Below are positions 1-5,722 of a DNA stretch of 7,189 nt, piece by piece (position 1 is the first letter of the stretch; each line of letters opens with the position of its first letter). Below the pieces are notes generated by a model that saw only the letters and a program-made list of their open reading frames with translations, was not told where the DNA came from and did not search any database. The stretch covers positions 1 to 7,189 of the forward strand of contig DSCZ01000242.1 in NCBI GenBank assembly GCA_011048855.1, written 5' to 3'. The position numbers and the translations under genes are program-made. The DNA is from Desulfobacteraceae bacterium (GTDB taxonomy: Bacteria > Desulfobacterota > DSM-4660 > Desulfatiglandales > Desulfatiglandaceae).

Positions 1-108
1 AAAACCATGAAACGACAAGCATACGGCTTTCGAGATAAGGAATTTTTCAAACTCAAAATCATGGCTCTTCACCAGGCAAAGTACGCTTTAGTCGGATGAA
101 CCTCCCCA
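1..108 (+). mobile_element. Right end of an ISL3-type insertion sequence (transposase C-terminus)
   Basis: The plus-strand frame open from base 1 ends at TGA 97-99 and reads …MKRQAYGFRDKEFFKLKI followed by MALHQAKYALVG. The block RQAYGFRDxEFFKLxI is typical of the extreme C-terminus of ISL3-family (IS204/IS1001/IS1096/IS1165) DDE transposases; this is recalled family knowledge, not a search result. The rest of the transposase lies outside the window. The IS must end within a few bases of the stop, because the diguanylate cyclase reading frame on the other strand is recognisable up to about base 106. The minus-strand sequence starting GGGGAGGTTCATCC is therefore the probable right terminal repeat. 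The left repeat and target-site duplication are not visible here. Confidence 0.75.
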
Positions 109-777
109 GGTATCATTGATTCGTTTGAAATGGTCCAGATCCGCCATGACCAGGGAAAGCGGCGTCCCATGTCGTTTCGCCGATGCCAGGGCCGCGGACA
201 GTCGCTCTTGAAAAAACCGTCGGTTGGCCAATTGGGTCAACGGGTCGATGCGCATCAGGCGGGTGATGGTGGCATTGGCCTTTTCCAAGGCCCTGTTTTT
301 TTGTGCCAGTTCACGGCTGAGGTTGGTCAACTGGTTGTTCACCTCGGCCAGTTGATCGATGACGTCACTTTGAAAGGGGAGGTGCTTCTCACCGAATACG
401 ATGTAGCCCTTGCCGGCATGATAGACCCGACAGGTTACTTTGTGGACTCCCGAAGGCCGGGCTGTAAAATTCAACCGAAGGCGGCGGGTCTCGCCTGTGT
501 CCGGAAACTGGTTCAAGGCCTCACTGCTCTCTGGCAGGAGGTAGTTCATAAGCGGTTGACCTTTTTCAAATGGCCCCCCCAACAGCCTGACAAAGCCTTG
601 ATTACCGGCCAGGATGTTTTTATCAAGGTCCAGGAACAGGATGGCAAGGTCGCTTTGCGCTTCGAGGTAAGGCCTCAGAATATCCTTGTGTGCTTCCCAG
701 AAAAGATCAAATGTGTCGTTTGATTGCCCTACCCGCGTGAAGACGTCCTCGCTGGGGCGGGTTTCGTGAGCCGACAT
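88..777 (-). pseudogene. PAS-GGDEF diguanylate cyclase, truncated by IS insertion
   Basis: This frame encodes 229 aa. Residues about 41-130 resemble a PAS sensory fold (LAILFLDLDKNILAGNQGFV…). Residues about 135-172 form a heptad-rich linker (AEVNNQLTNLSRELAQKNRA), and the GGDEF domain begins at DPLTQLANRRFF (about 178). The metal/substrate region ADLDHFKRINDTWG is present at 212-225. There the homology stops: the last residues GSSD are encoded by IS sequence, and the RxGGDEF active site that should follow about 30-40 residues later is missing. The product therefore cannot make cyclic-di-GMP. The ATG at 777 has a strong ribosome site (GGAAGGAGG) inside the end of the upstream cobalamin-sensor gene, whose stop is only 3 bases away, so the two are translationally linked. 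The intact ancestor was most likely the output enzyme of that sensor. Confidence 0.88.
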
Positions 778-780
778 GAT

Positions 781-1887
781 TCAGGCCTCCTTCCACCAGA
801 TCCTGGCCTGATTCACGGCCCCTCTGGCGTCAGGCGCATACCCGTCCGCGCCGGTGATCTGCCACAGTTCAGGGTCAAGGGAAAAGGCCAGTCCGCCGAC
901 CATGATTTTGAGACCGGCGAGTTCGGGAGTTGCCTGAATCGTTTCGATTACATCAGAGGTGCGGTCAATGTTGAAAGGCATGGCCACGGACAAAAGAAGG
1001 ATCGCGGGCTTGACCTCCTTTAGAAAGCGTAACAGTTCATTCGCGGGCGTGTTAACACCGAGGTAGTCCACCTCCCATCCATCAAGCTCCAGTAAATCGG
1101 CTACGGTACGGGCCCCGGTTTCATGAAACTCATTGGTGGTTGTCGTGACAACCGCCCGGCCTTTTTTGTCGGGGGCTGTCTGAAGATGCGGAAAGAGCGT
1201 GGCCATAAGACGGGCCACAATGGCGGTAGCGAGGTGCTCCTGGGCCACCGATATGTCATCTGCTTCCCACAGCTTGCCGATTTCATACAGGCTGGGCTGG
1301 ATAACCTCAAGATATAACGTTTCCAGTCCCTTGGCCGTCTTGGCAATGTCTTCCGCCATTGCGAGGCAATTTTGAGAGTCTCCTTCGAGGAGGGCCTCGA
1401 TAAAGGCGTCTATGGTCTCTTGCCATGCAGGGTCCATATCCCGCGTATCCTTACGGGGTTCCTGAGACGACTCTACCATGGCCGGGTGCCGGTCCAGCAT
1501 CCACTGATAGACAGCGATCATTTCAGGTGTTTTAGAAGCGTCCAAGCGTGCCTTCACTGCATCACGCCAGGCGGTCAGTTCATTGGGGAAGTAGTCAAAC
1601 TCAAAGCCGTGGGCGTGATAGGTGCGGTAGACCCAGCGGGCCACGGTGACCAGAAGTTCATAGGTGTGGTATTTGAAGACGTTTACCATAAAACGGGCAT
1701 GGTTCTGATGGTTGGCGTACATCATGTCCAGGGGATTATAGCCGATGAGGCGGTGGATGTCCGGATGGGCCTCCAACGTGTCGTTTACCTGATCGATCAG
1801 CAACTGGAGATGCTTCTCGTAGGCTTCTGCAGCCTCCGGCGGCACCGCCGGCAGATGTTTGGCTTCTGTCATGAGATCTGTTGGCAT
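781..1887 (-). CDS. Cobalamin-binding sensor protein with CarH/LitR-type capping motif
   Basis: The product has 368 aa and no signal peptide or membrane segment, so it is cytoplasmic. Residues about 20-145 form an alpha-helical N-terminal domain I cannot assign to a family (includes HARFMVNVFKYHTYELL and FEFDYFPNELTAWRDA); it is not a MerR helix-turn-helix. Residues about 150-235 are the helical B12-binding-2 cap domain, with W207, E217 and H218 forming the W-x9-EH motif known from CarH/LitR photoreceptors. Residues about 243-368 are the Rossmann-like B12-binding domain: E253-x-H255-x-x-G258 supplies the candidate lower axial histidine, followed by LLLS (297-300) and GG at 331-332. The residue after W207 is glutamate, not the histidine that in Thermus CarH forms the light-state bis-His adduct, so light chemistry may differ. 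The ATG at 1887 is preceded by GGGGAGGA about 8 bases upstream. It is the first gene of an operon with the broken cyclase. Confidence 0.85.
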   Translation of the reverse strand: MPTDLMTEAKHLPAVPPEAAEAYEKHLQLLIDQVNDTLEAHPDIHRLIGYNPLDMMYANHQNHARFMVNVFKYHTYELLVTVARWVYRTYHAHGFEFDYFPNELTAWRDAVKARLDASKTPEMIAVYQWMLDRHPAMVESSQEPRKDTRDMDPAWQETIDAFIEALLEGDSQNCLAMAEDIAKTAKGLETLYLEVIQPSLYEIGKLWEADDISVAQEHLATAIVARLMATLFPHLQTAPDKKGRAVVTTTTNEFHETGARTVADLLELDGWEVDYLGVNTPANELLRFLKEVKPAILLLSVAMPFNIDRTSDVIETIQATPELAGLKIMVGGLAFSLDPELWQITGADGYAPDARGAVNQARIWWKEA

Positions 1888-1910
1888 GAGTCGCGTCCTC
1901 CCCTTCTCGA

Positions 1911-1939
1911 ATTATACAATATTCCAAATCGGGTGTTAT
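1911..1939 (-). promoter_or_regulatory. Sigma-70 promoter of the cobalamin-sensor/cyclase operon
   Basis: On the minus strand a perfect TATAAT (1911-1916) is separated by exactly 17 bases from ATAACA (1934-1939), which matches TTGACA at 4 of 6 positions. Transcription would start near 1904, giving a leader of about 17 bases that holds the GGGGAGGA ribosome site of the sensor gene. The position directly in front of the operon supports the call; no operator-like repeat overlaps it. Confidence 0.6.
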
Positions 1940-1972
1940 TTATGGGAAAGCAGAGCCAAATCCCCATAGGCC

Positions 1973-2161
1973 TCATTGATATTTTTTCAGATCGTATTTC
2001 CGGGCCAGCTGGATTCGTTCGTCGTCCGGAAGCGATTTCATGTATCTCTTCCATCCGGGACACCACGGGGCATGCCATCGCCACAAGCGGCCCATAATGG
2101 ATTGGGGATTTTTGTCGTATTTTGCCCGAAAACCACAATTTCCACAACTCGATTCGGCCAT
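1973..2161 (-). CDS. Small CxxC…HxxxC (zinc-knuckle-like) conserved hypothetical protein
   Basis: The product is 62 aa, from MAESSCGNCGFRAKYD to LARKYDLKKYQ. C6 and C9 form a CxxC pair and H30 and C34 an HxxxC pair, giving a CCHC spacing (C-x2-C-x20-H-x3-C) that could hold one zinc ion. The middle is rich in tryptophan (W27, W29, W33, W37) and contains WRWHAPWCPGWKRYMKSLP. The ATG at 2161 has a good ribosome site (GGGAGGG, 8 bases upstream) and a TATAAT-type box sits about 33 bases in front. From memory, similar short CGNCGFRAKYD proteins occur in sulfate-reducing Desulfobacterota with no assigned function; this was not searched. It reads in the same direction as the cobalamin sensor downstream but is separated from it by 85 bases containing that operon's own promoter. 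Alternatives are a redox or DNA/RNA-binding accessory protein; I cannot choose. Confidence 0.7.
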   Translation of the reverse strand: MAESSCGNCGFRAKYDKNPQSIMGRLWRWHAPWCPGWKRYMKSLPDDERIQLARKYDLKKYQ

Positions 2162-2193
2162 TTATAATGCCCTCCCTGGTTCTTTCTGTTTAT

Positions 2194-2220
2194 ATTATAA
2201 AAGCCTCATGACACCCTCAA
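2194..2220 (-). promoter_or_regulatory. Possible promoter of the CxxC…HxxxC mini-protein
   Basis: A minus-strand TATAAT (2194-2199) lies about 32 bases before the start codon. TTGAGG (2215-2220) lies 15 bases further upstream, a shorter spacer than usual, so the -35 assignment is weak while the -10 is convincing. Confidence 0.4.
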
Positions 2221-2313
2221 GGTTATCCACCCCACGCTTTTCTTGCTGTTTTCCGCGGCTTTGCCACTTTGCGCGAGTCAAAATCGCTTCGGGTCTTCAA
2301 CCGCAGCGGCAAG

Positions 2314-2384
2314 ATCGCGGACGCAATCCGCTCCTCCAGAACCACCTGCAACTTCAAACTGTGGGAGCGCTTTTTAAGCGCGAT
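2314..2384. repeat. Inverted pair of REP-like elements (BIME-like)
   Basis: Two 24-base units face away from each other across a 23-base spacer. Unit 2 (plus, 2361-2384) starts GTGGGAGCG and ends CGCGAT with the hairpin GCGCTT/AAGCGC. Unit 1 (minus, 2337-2314) starts GGAGGAGCG and ends CGCGAT with the hairpin GCGGA/TCCGC. The outer blocks are conserved while the hairpin stems differ on both sides and still pair, as expected of related palindromic units. The GTGGGAGC head followed by a hairpin resembles REP/BIME elements described in Pseudomonas and other bacteria, normally spread by RAYT transposases; no RAYT gene is in the window. Confidence 0.6.
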
Positions 2385-2411
2385 TTGTCCGAACAGCGTT
2401 GTGTGGGTCAG

Positions 2412-2430
2412 GCCGAAATTTCATTTCGGC
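2412..2430. repeat. Perfect 8-bp hairpin
   Basis: GCCGAAAT (2412-2419) and ATTTCGGC (2423-2430) pair perfectly around a 3-base loop. It lies just past the REP-like pair and has no T tract on either side, so a terminator role is not supported. Confidence 0.45.
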
Positions 2431-2526
2431 ACTCCAGGGAGAGTAGACAGACGGACGGGGATCAGTCTTCGCCCGTCGCTCCTTCCCATCAAATATAACG
2501 TCAGATCATCCCATAATTTCCAAAAA

Positions 2527-2545
2527 TCCGGAAAAGATTTCCGGA
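2527..2545. repeat. Perfect 8-bp hairpin
   Basis: TCCGGAAA (2527-2534) and TTTCCGGA (2538-2545) pair perfectly with a 3-base loop (AGA). Function unknown; there is no adjacent T run. It may belong to the same palindromic repeat field as the elements to its left. Confidence 0.45.
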
Positions 2546-2626
2546 CACAGTCGGGGTTGTCTATACGCAGTGGGACCCTGAGGCCGGTGTAGGAACTCAC
2601 ATTAAAGTAACGGGTAGGAGGGGAAA

Positions 2627-2640
2627 ATTTTCACGGTAAA
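2627..2640 (+). repeat. Left copy of a 14-base inverted repeat (pairs with 5866-5879)
   Basis: ATTTTCACGGTAAA occurs here and its exact reverse complement at 5866-5879. Both copies are preceded, in the same relative orientation, by a G-rich run (AGGAGGGG here, AGGGGG in the other). See the finding on the pair. Confidence 0.5.
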
Positions 2641-2767
2641 CAAGTAAAGACATATAGCGTTTTTTCTCTCGATCTCAACAAGATTGCGCTCAGTCCATCC
2701 GATTATTGCTGGCCTCGACCTTCAAGGTGTCCCCGGTGCCTCTACCCGAAGCTCTGGGGGCACGATT

Positions 2768-3064
2768 GTGAAAAAGGCTGTTCGCATGATGAAGCCGGCC
2801 GAGCAGGAAATGTTCGACGCTGCTGTTTATTATGAATTGCAGGTTGCCGGCCTCGGACAAGCCTTCCTCGACAGGATGGCTTCGGCTGTCGCGGACATCG
2901 GGGAAAATCCTGAGCGCTGGCCTATCGTCATGCGAAACATCAGGCGTCGCCTCGTGCACCGATTTCCATATGGCCTATTCTATCGAGTGGATGCGGATGA
3001 AGTTGTCGTGCTCGCAGTCGCCCACCTTCACCGACATCCCACCTACTGGGCTAAAAGATTATAA
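2768..3064 (+). CDS. RelE/ParE-superfamily toxin (plasmid-stabilisation type)
   Basis: A TTG-initiated frame begins at 2684, but I place the start at GTG 2768, giving 98 aa, the usual size of the family, with a G-rich site (GGGGG) 7 bases upstream. The sequence has the family plan: a first strand and helix with PAEQEMFDAAVYYELQ, a second helix GLGQAFLDRMASAVADI, then NPERWP, RRRLVHRFPYGLFYRV and a final DEVVVLAVAHLHRHPTYW. FPYGLFYRV and VAHLHRHPTYW are diagnostic of ParE/RelE-like toxins (gyrase poisons or mRNA interferases; which one cannot be told). No complete antitoxin is next to it. A short upstream frame that lacks an ATG ends at a TGA overlapping the GTG (GTGA, 2768-2771), suggesting a lost or truncated partner gene. 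The frame itself is intact. Confidence 0.8.
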   Translation: MKKAVRMMKPAEQEMFDAAVYYELQVAGLGQAFLDRMASAVADIGENPERWPIVMRNIRRRLVHRFPYGLFYRVDADEVVVLAVAHLHRHPTYWAKRL

Positions 3065-3478
3065 TTTCTTAACGGGAGTGCCAGGCGAATCGCAACAGCT
3101 CGCGCGTGACCCTCAGGTTCAATGATTGCTTTGGAATACCTGTAAATCCAGATCCTGTTGAAATCCAAGGATTGATAAGACAGTATGTACTAAATGAATG
3201 CGATACATCGAGTTTTTGTTCATAGCCAATAAATTTGAACAATTTGGTATTAATATTTGAATAATGGGGAGTTCCATGTTTCAACCGGGATACTCGCATA
3301 TCCAAGCGTCGCTGAAAGTGCAGCGATAAGTGATGCACCACGATCTGCAAAAAGGATAAGGCTAGACCCTTCATCTGAGAGTAGATGCGGAAAATTATTT
3401 GCCTTCTATAGGGGTCGTCCTTTCGATGGAAGCAGGATTTCTGTTGCAATTTTGTATCCTATAAGATACTTGTGATTC
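3065..3478. other. AT-rich stretch with no recognisable gene
   Basis: More AT-rich than its surroundings. A plus-strand frame from 3073 to 3225 reads like a coding scrap (FNDCFGIPVNPDPVEIQG, then LIRQYVLNECD) but has no start codon or ribosome site. A second plus frame (TTG 3257 to 3475) ends in AILYPIRYL. A 126-codon minus-strand frame covers 3069-3449 without family-like features. I cannot identify any of these; decayed remains of a transferred gene are the likeliest explanation. Confidence 0.4.
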
Positions 3479-3772
3479 ATGATGATAGAAGTCCGGCAAA
3501 CTGATGAATATGCCGAATGGTTTAAAAGTTTACGAGATCGCCAAGCGCGAGCTCGCATCAACACGCGTATACGTCGTTTATCTCTGGGCAACCCCGGCGA
3601 TGTGAAACCCGTCGGAGAAGGCGTTTCGGAGTTGCGTATCGATTAAGGGCCGGGCTACAGGGTGTATTTCGTCCAACGTGGTGGATCGCTTGTGATCCTA
3701 CTCGCAGGTGGGAATAAACAGACACAGGATCGAGATATCAGGACGGCGCTGGAGCTGGCGCGAGGACTATAG
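3479..3772 (+). pseudogene. HigB/RelE-type addiction-module toxin with in-frame TAA
   Basis: The frame starts at ATG ATG (3479/3482) and reads MIEVRQTDEYAEWFKSLRDR … RINTRIRRLSLGNPGDVKPV … VSELRID, then TAA at 3644-3646, then GPGYRVYFVQRGGSLVILLA … TALELARGL to TAG at 3770-3772. Read through, this is the complete ~96-residue toxin of the Gp49-like/HigB 'addiction module killer' family. The core motif is normally ELRIDxGPGYRVYF with tyrosine at x, so TAA most simply arose from a TAC or TAT codon by one substitution. The stop removes the second half of the beta-sheet that carries catalytic residues, so the toxin should be dead. There is no clear ribosome site. The antitoxin follows 9 bases later in the toxin-first order typical of higBA. 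Confidence 0.85.
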
Positions 3773-3781
3773 GGAATTATC

Positions 3782-4078
3782 ATGGCTAAAAAAACAAAAA
3801 CGCGTCCCTGGGACGCAGCAGAACATTTGGAAACCCAAGAGGACATGGCTGCCTACCTCGAAGCGGCCTTGAAGGACGGGGAACCTGCTTTGGTGACGGC
3901 CGCTCTGGGTGACATCGCACGTGCCAAGGGAATGGCGGATATAGCGAAGGAAACGGGGCTCGGCCGAGAAAGCCTCTATAAGGCCTTGTCGCCTGAAGGC
4001 AACCCTGAATTCGCTACTGTACTGAAAGTTGTGAAGGCGCTTGGGCTAAGACTAAATGCCACGACAAGACATTTGTAA
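3782..4078 (+). CDS. HigA-type addiction-module antitoxin (helix-turn-helix)
   Basis: The product has 98 aa. Residues about 10-45 (WDAAEHLETQEDMAAYLEAA) form the toxin-contacting N-terminal part typical of the 'addiction module antidote' family. Residues about 46-90 are a Cro/C1-type helix-turn-helix (DIARAKGMADIAKETG, then LGRESLYKALS, FATVLKVVKALGL). It would bind and neutralise the toxin encoded just upstream and repress the shared promoter. The ATG at 3782 lies 9 bases after the toxin's distal stop, with a weak AGGGA site. The frame is intact although its toxin is interrupted. Its stop lies within about 10 bases of where homology to the recombinase on the opposite strand is lost, so the module sits at a recombination junction. 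Confidence 0.88.
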   Translation: MAKKTKTRPWDAAEHLETQEDMAAYLEAALKDGEPALVTAALGDIARAKGMADIAKETGLGRESLYKALSPEGNPEFATVLKVVKALGLRLNATTRHL

Positions 4079-4083
4079 AACGG

Positions 4084-4601
4084 TTATATTTGGGTTCGAT
4101 CATCGCTGCGATAATGGTTTCGCAGAAGTTTCAGGGGATCTGAGATTCTTATGCCGCATCGAGCCAGAAGCAACAGGGCTATGTACACGGCAAAATCTGT
4201 CAAGAAGTACCTCTTTGTTTTATGGAACCTTCTGCATATGGCTTCAAGGAATTGATCTATCTGCTCCGGGGTAAAAATAAAGGGAAAGACGGTATGGTTC
4301 TTCATTGGTGGAACATCTCGAAGGGGTTGCTCTGGTAATAGCCACGGCGTACCAGGAATTGAAAAAAATTGCGCACGGCCGACAGGGTGATGTTCACTGA
4401 GACTGGCTCCATTTTGAGATTTGTCCTCATCTCAAGAAAAAAAGCAGAATCAAGCAACCCGGAATCCTTCCCGTTTTCCACCAGGTAGTCATCGAAGCGT
4501 TGCAGTTTTGCTTTGTAGTTTTTCAGCACGTACCCCTGGGATTCACGGTAGGTCAAAAACTCCTCCATCAGTGGAGCCAGAAAACTTTCAAAGCGCTTCA
4601 T
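4084..4601 (-). pseudogene. Tyrosine recombinase (second of a tandem pair), frameshifted and 3'-truncated
   Basis: The first frame (4601-4302, 99 codons) is the N-terminal SAM-like core-binding domain: MKRFESFLAPLMEEFLTYRE … VRNFFQFLVRRGYYQSNPFE. The second frame (4305-4084) begins the catalytic domain: FPFIFTPEQIDQFLEAI … AVYIALLLLARCGIRISD, with the first catalytic arginine in GIRIS. Loss of one base near 4320 explains the switch: with it restored the junction reads NPFEDVPPMKNH instead of NPFEMFHQ-stop. After LLRNHYRSDDRT the homology ends at about 4090, so the HxxR, H/W and tyrosine residues are missing. The start ATG overlaps the end of the upstream recombinase gene by 14 bases, so the two were co-translated. 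Confidence 0.82.
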
Positions 4602-4932
4602 TCAAAAGAACCTTCCTCATTTGTTCTGTGTCTATGTGGAGGTATCTCCGGGTGGACCGGAGGTCTTTGTGCCCCATCATTTCCTTGATCTCGTAAACGG
4701 ATCGTCCAATTCCCGGGAGATTCTGCGCATAGGTGTGCCGGAGCCAATAGGCTGTGGCCGAGAGCACTGCCTGTTTCATGGCTTGCTTTGTGATGCCGCT
4801 CACTCTGGATGGATGAACCGGCCGATAGGGCTTGAGAACGTTCAAAAAGAGACTCCGGGTCTCTGTTCGGGGCCTTGCTTTGAGTACATAGGCGGGGATA
4901 GCCTCAAACAAGTTGTTCCGATCTCGAATCGA
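4588..4932 (-). pseudogene. Tyrosine recombinase (first of a tandem pair), C-terminal catalytic half only
   Basis: The 118-codon frame whose first ATG is at 4944 becomes recombinase-like at roughly 4932. It holds RPRTETRSLFLNVLKPYRPV and then the catalytic end: AYWLRHTYAQNL (second arginine R69 of the frame), YEIKEMMGHKDLRSTRRYLH with G91-H92 and the nucleophile Y101. The position three before the arginine, usually histidine (HxxR), is tyrosine here. The core-binding domain and first arginine are absent. Directly upstream is a scrap of an unrelated transposase, so the 5' part was lost in a rearrangement. Its stop overlaps the start of the next recombinase gene. Confidence 0.78.
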
Positions 4933-5009
4933 CCCTTCTGCCAACTCCGGTACGCCTCTTCAAAACGCATTTTCCAAGCCTCCTGCAACACCTCTTGTCG
5001 CGTCTCATT
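4929..5009 (-). mobile_element. N-terminal scrap of a DDE transposase (integrase-core type)
   Basis: A minus-strand frame reads NETRQEVLQEAWKM followed by RFEEAYRSWQKGR, matching in style the first helix of transposases annotated as ISNCY/integrase-core (…RFEExYxxWxxxRLTQEEAA…). The expected helix-turn-helix (LTQEEAAxLLGV) does not follow; after KGR the sequence changes frame and becomes the recombinase remnant. It marks an old insertion or deletion junction at about 4929. The family name is from memory and tentative. Confidence 0.45.
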
Positions 5010-5104
5010 AGAGCACTTCCGTCATACTCTGATAAAACCGGACAGTTTATGTGCTCTCTACAAGGAAGCAGATTTTTCTTGACTTATGTAAAAATCCTTT
5101 TGGA

Positions 5105-5722
5105 TCAGCCGAGCATATATTTGATGTCGGCACTGTAGGTGGGATATGCCCAGGGCAGCTCTTTTAATTGCCTTGTGGTAATGCCGTTTTTCATTGCAAG
5201 GGCAAACAGGTTTATCAGTTCACCCGCTTGAGGCCCGACCAGATGAGCGCCGAGCAGTGTGTCCGTATCTTTGTCGATAATGACCTTGTACCCAACGTGG
5301 GATTCATTGAGCCTTCGATAGTTCGGCGAGCCGGCACCAGAGCCTTTGACGACGCGGACGCTCTTCTTTTTTTGGCTGTCTTTTCGCTCATGCCCACGGT
5401 GGCAATCTGGGGCTAGGTAGGAGAAGACCACACTGGGCATGGAATCTGCGACGGCCATTTCATTCACGGGGTTCATCACGTTCCGTGCGGCAACCCTCGC
5501 TAGGAGGTCGCTTGCCAGCGACAGTTGTATGCCCTACACGCAGTCTCCTACTGCGTAGATGTGTTGTTGGGCGGTTTGCATGTGGCCGTCGGTTTCTATT
5601 CCGCGCTCGTTGAAAGCAACACCCGCTTTATCCAAGCGGAGGTCTTCGATGTTGGGGATTCTTCCTATGGCACCGACAACAAGGTCTGCAGTGATAGTGT
5701 CCCCGCCCTCGAGAAACACTTC
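5105..5722 (-). pseudogene. FAD/NAD(P)-dependent disulfide oxidoreductase, C-terminal half, decayed
   Basis: Glutathione-reductase/lipoamide-dehydrogenase superfamily. Reading right to left: FLEGGDTITADLVVGAIGRI (end of the NAD domain with the GRxPN motif), then IYAVGDC (FAD-binding), then an in-frame TAG (5534-5536) at a position that should be alanine. It continues GIQLSLASDLLARVAARNVM, PSVVFSYLAP, and the dimerisation domain NYRRLNESHVGYKVIIDKDT … AYPTYSADIKYML. Between about 5410 and 5365 two compensating indels garble 15 residues: the alternative frame gives the expected IATVGMSEKTAKK, with the second shift in a run of seven A. The FAD-binding front half with the CxxxxC redox disulfide is missing. 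AYPTxSxD replaces the HPTxxE of glutathione reductase, possibly a subfamily trait. Clearly non-functional. Confidence 0.87.

Larger units (their letters stand above)
2221..2683. other. Gene-free intergenic stretch rich in hairpins
   Basis: No reading frame here has a ribosome site or recognisable protein. The stretch contains the inverted REP-like pair (2314-2384), a perfect 8-bp hairpin GCCGAAAT/ATTTCGGC (2412-2430), a GACGGG/CCCGTC inverted repeat (2454-2477), a perfect 8-bp hairpin TCCGGAAA/TTTCCGGA (2527-2545), and the left copy of a 14-base inverted repeat (2627-2640). An imperfect long-range pairing CCGCG…TTTGCC with GGCAA…CGCGG spans about 2253-2320. None of the hairpins is followed by a T run, so none looks like a standard intrinsic terminator. 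Confidence 0.6.

Noticed and set aside
130..723. Long plus-strand open frame (197 codons)
   Set aside because: It lies entirely antisense to the PAS-GGDEF gene, and its translation has no domain-like pattern; the minus frame is clearly the real one.
1372..2097. Plus-strand open frame of 241 codons
   Set aside because: It is antisense to the cobalamin sensor and the mini-protein, runs through their promoter, and has no ribosome site or family motif.
1869..2147. Minus-strand frame of 92 codons overlapping the mini-protein
   Set aside because: The 62-codon frame has the ribosome site, the patterned Cys/His residues and a family-like sequence; this one is its frame-shifted shadow.
2040..2498. 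Plus-strand 152-codon frame across the intergenic region
   Set aside because: It crosses hairpins and the REP-like pair, begins antisense to the mini-protein and has no start signal.
3069..3449. 126-codon minus-strand frame
   Set aside because: No ribosome site or recognisable motif, and odd composition; kept only as an observation within the unexplained AT-rich stretch.
3644..3646. In-frame TAA in the HigB-type toxin considered as recoding
   Set aside because: TAA is not used for selenocysteine or pyrrolysine; a single change from a tyrosine codon explains it.
4621..5082. Plus-strand 153-codon frame
   Set aside because: Antisense to the recombinase and transposase remnants, whose motifs are unmistakable on minus.
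5089..5107. Possible intrinsic terminator (ATCC-AAAA-GGAT then TTTTT on minus)
   Set aside because: The stem is only 4 bp, too weak to call, and the gene it would terminate is a pseudogene.
5534..5536. In-frame TAG in the oxidoreductase considered as pyrrolysine
   Set aside because: Pyrrolysine is known mainly in methylamine methyltransferases. Here the site should be alanine and the same gene has two frameshifts and a missing front, so it is decay.
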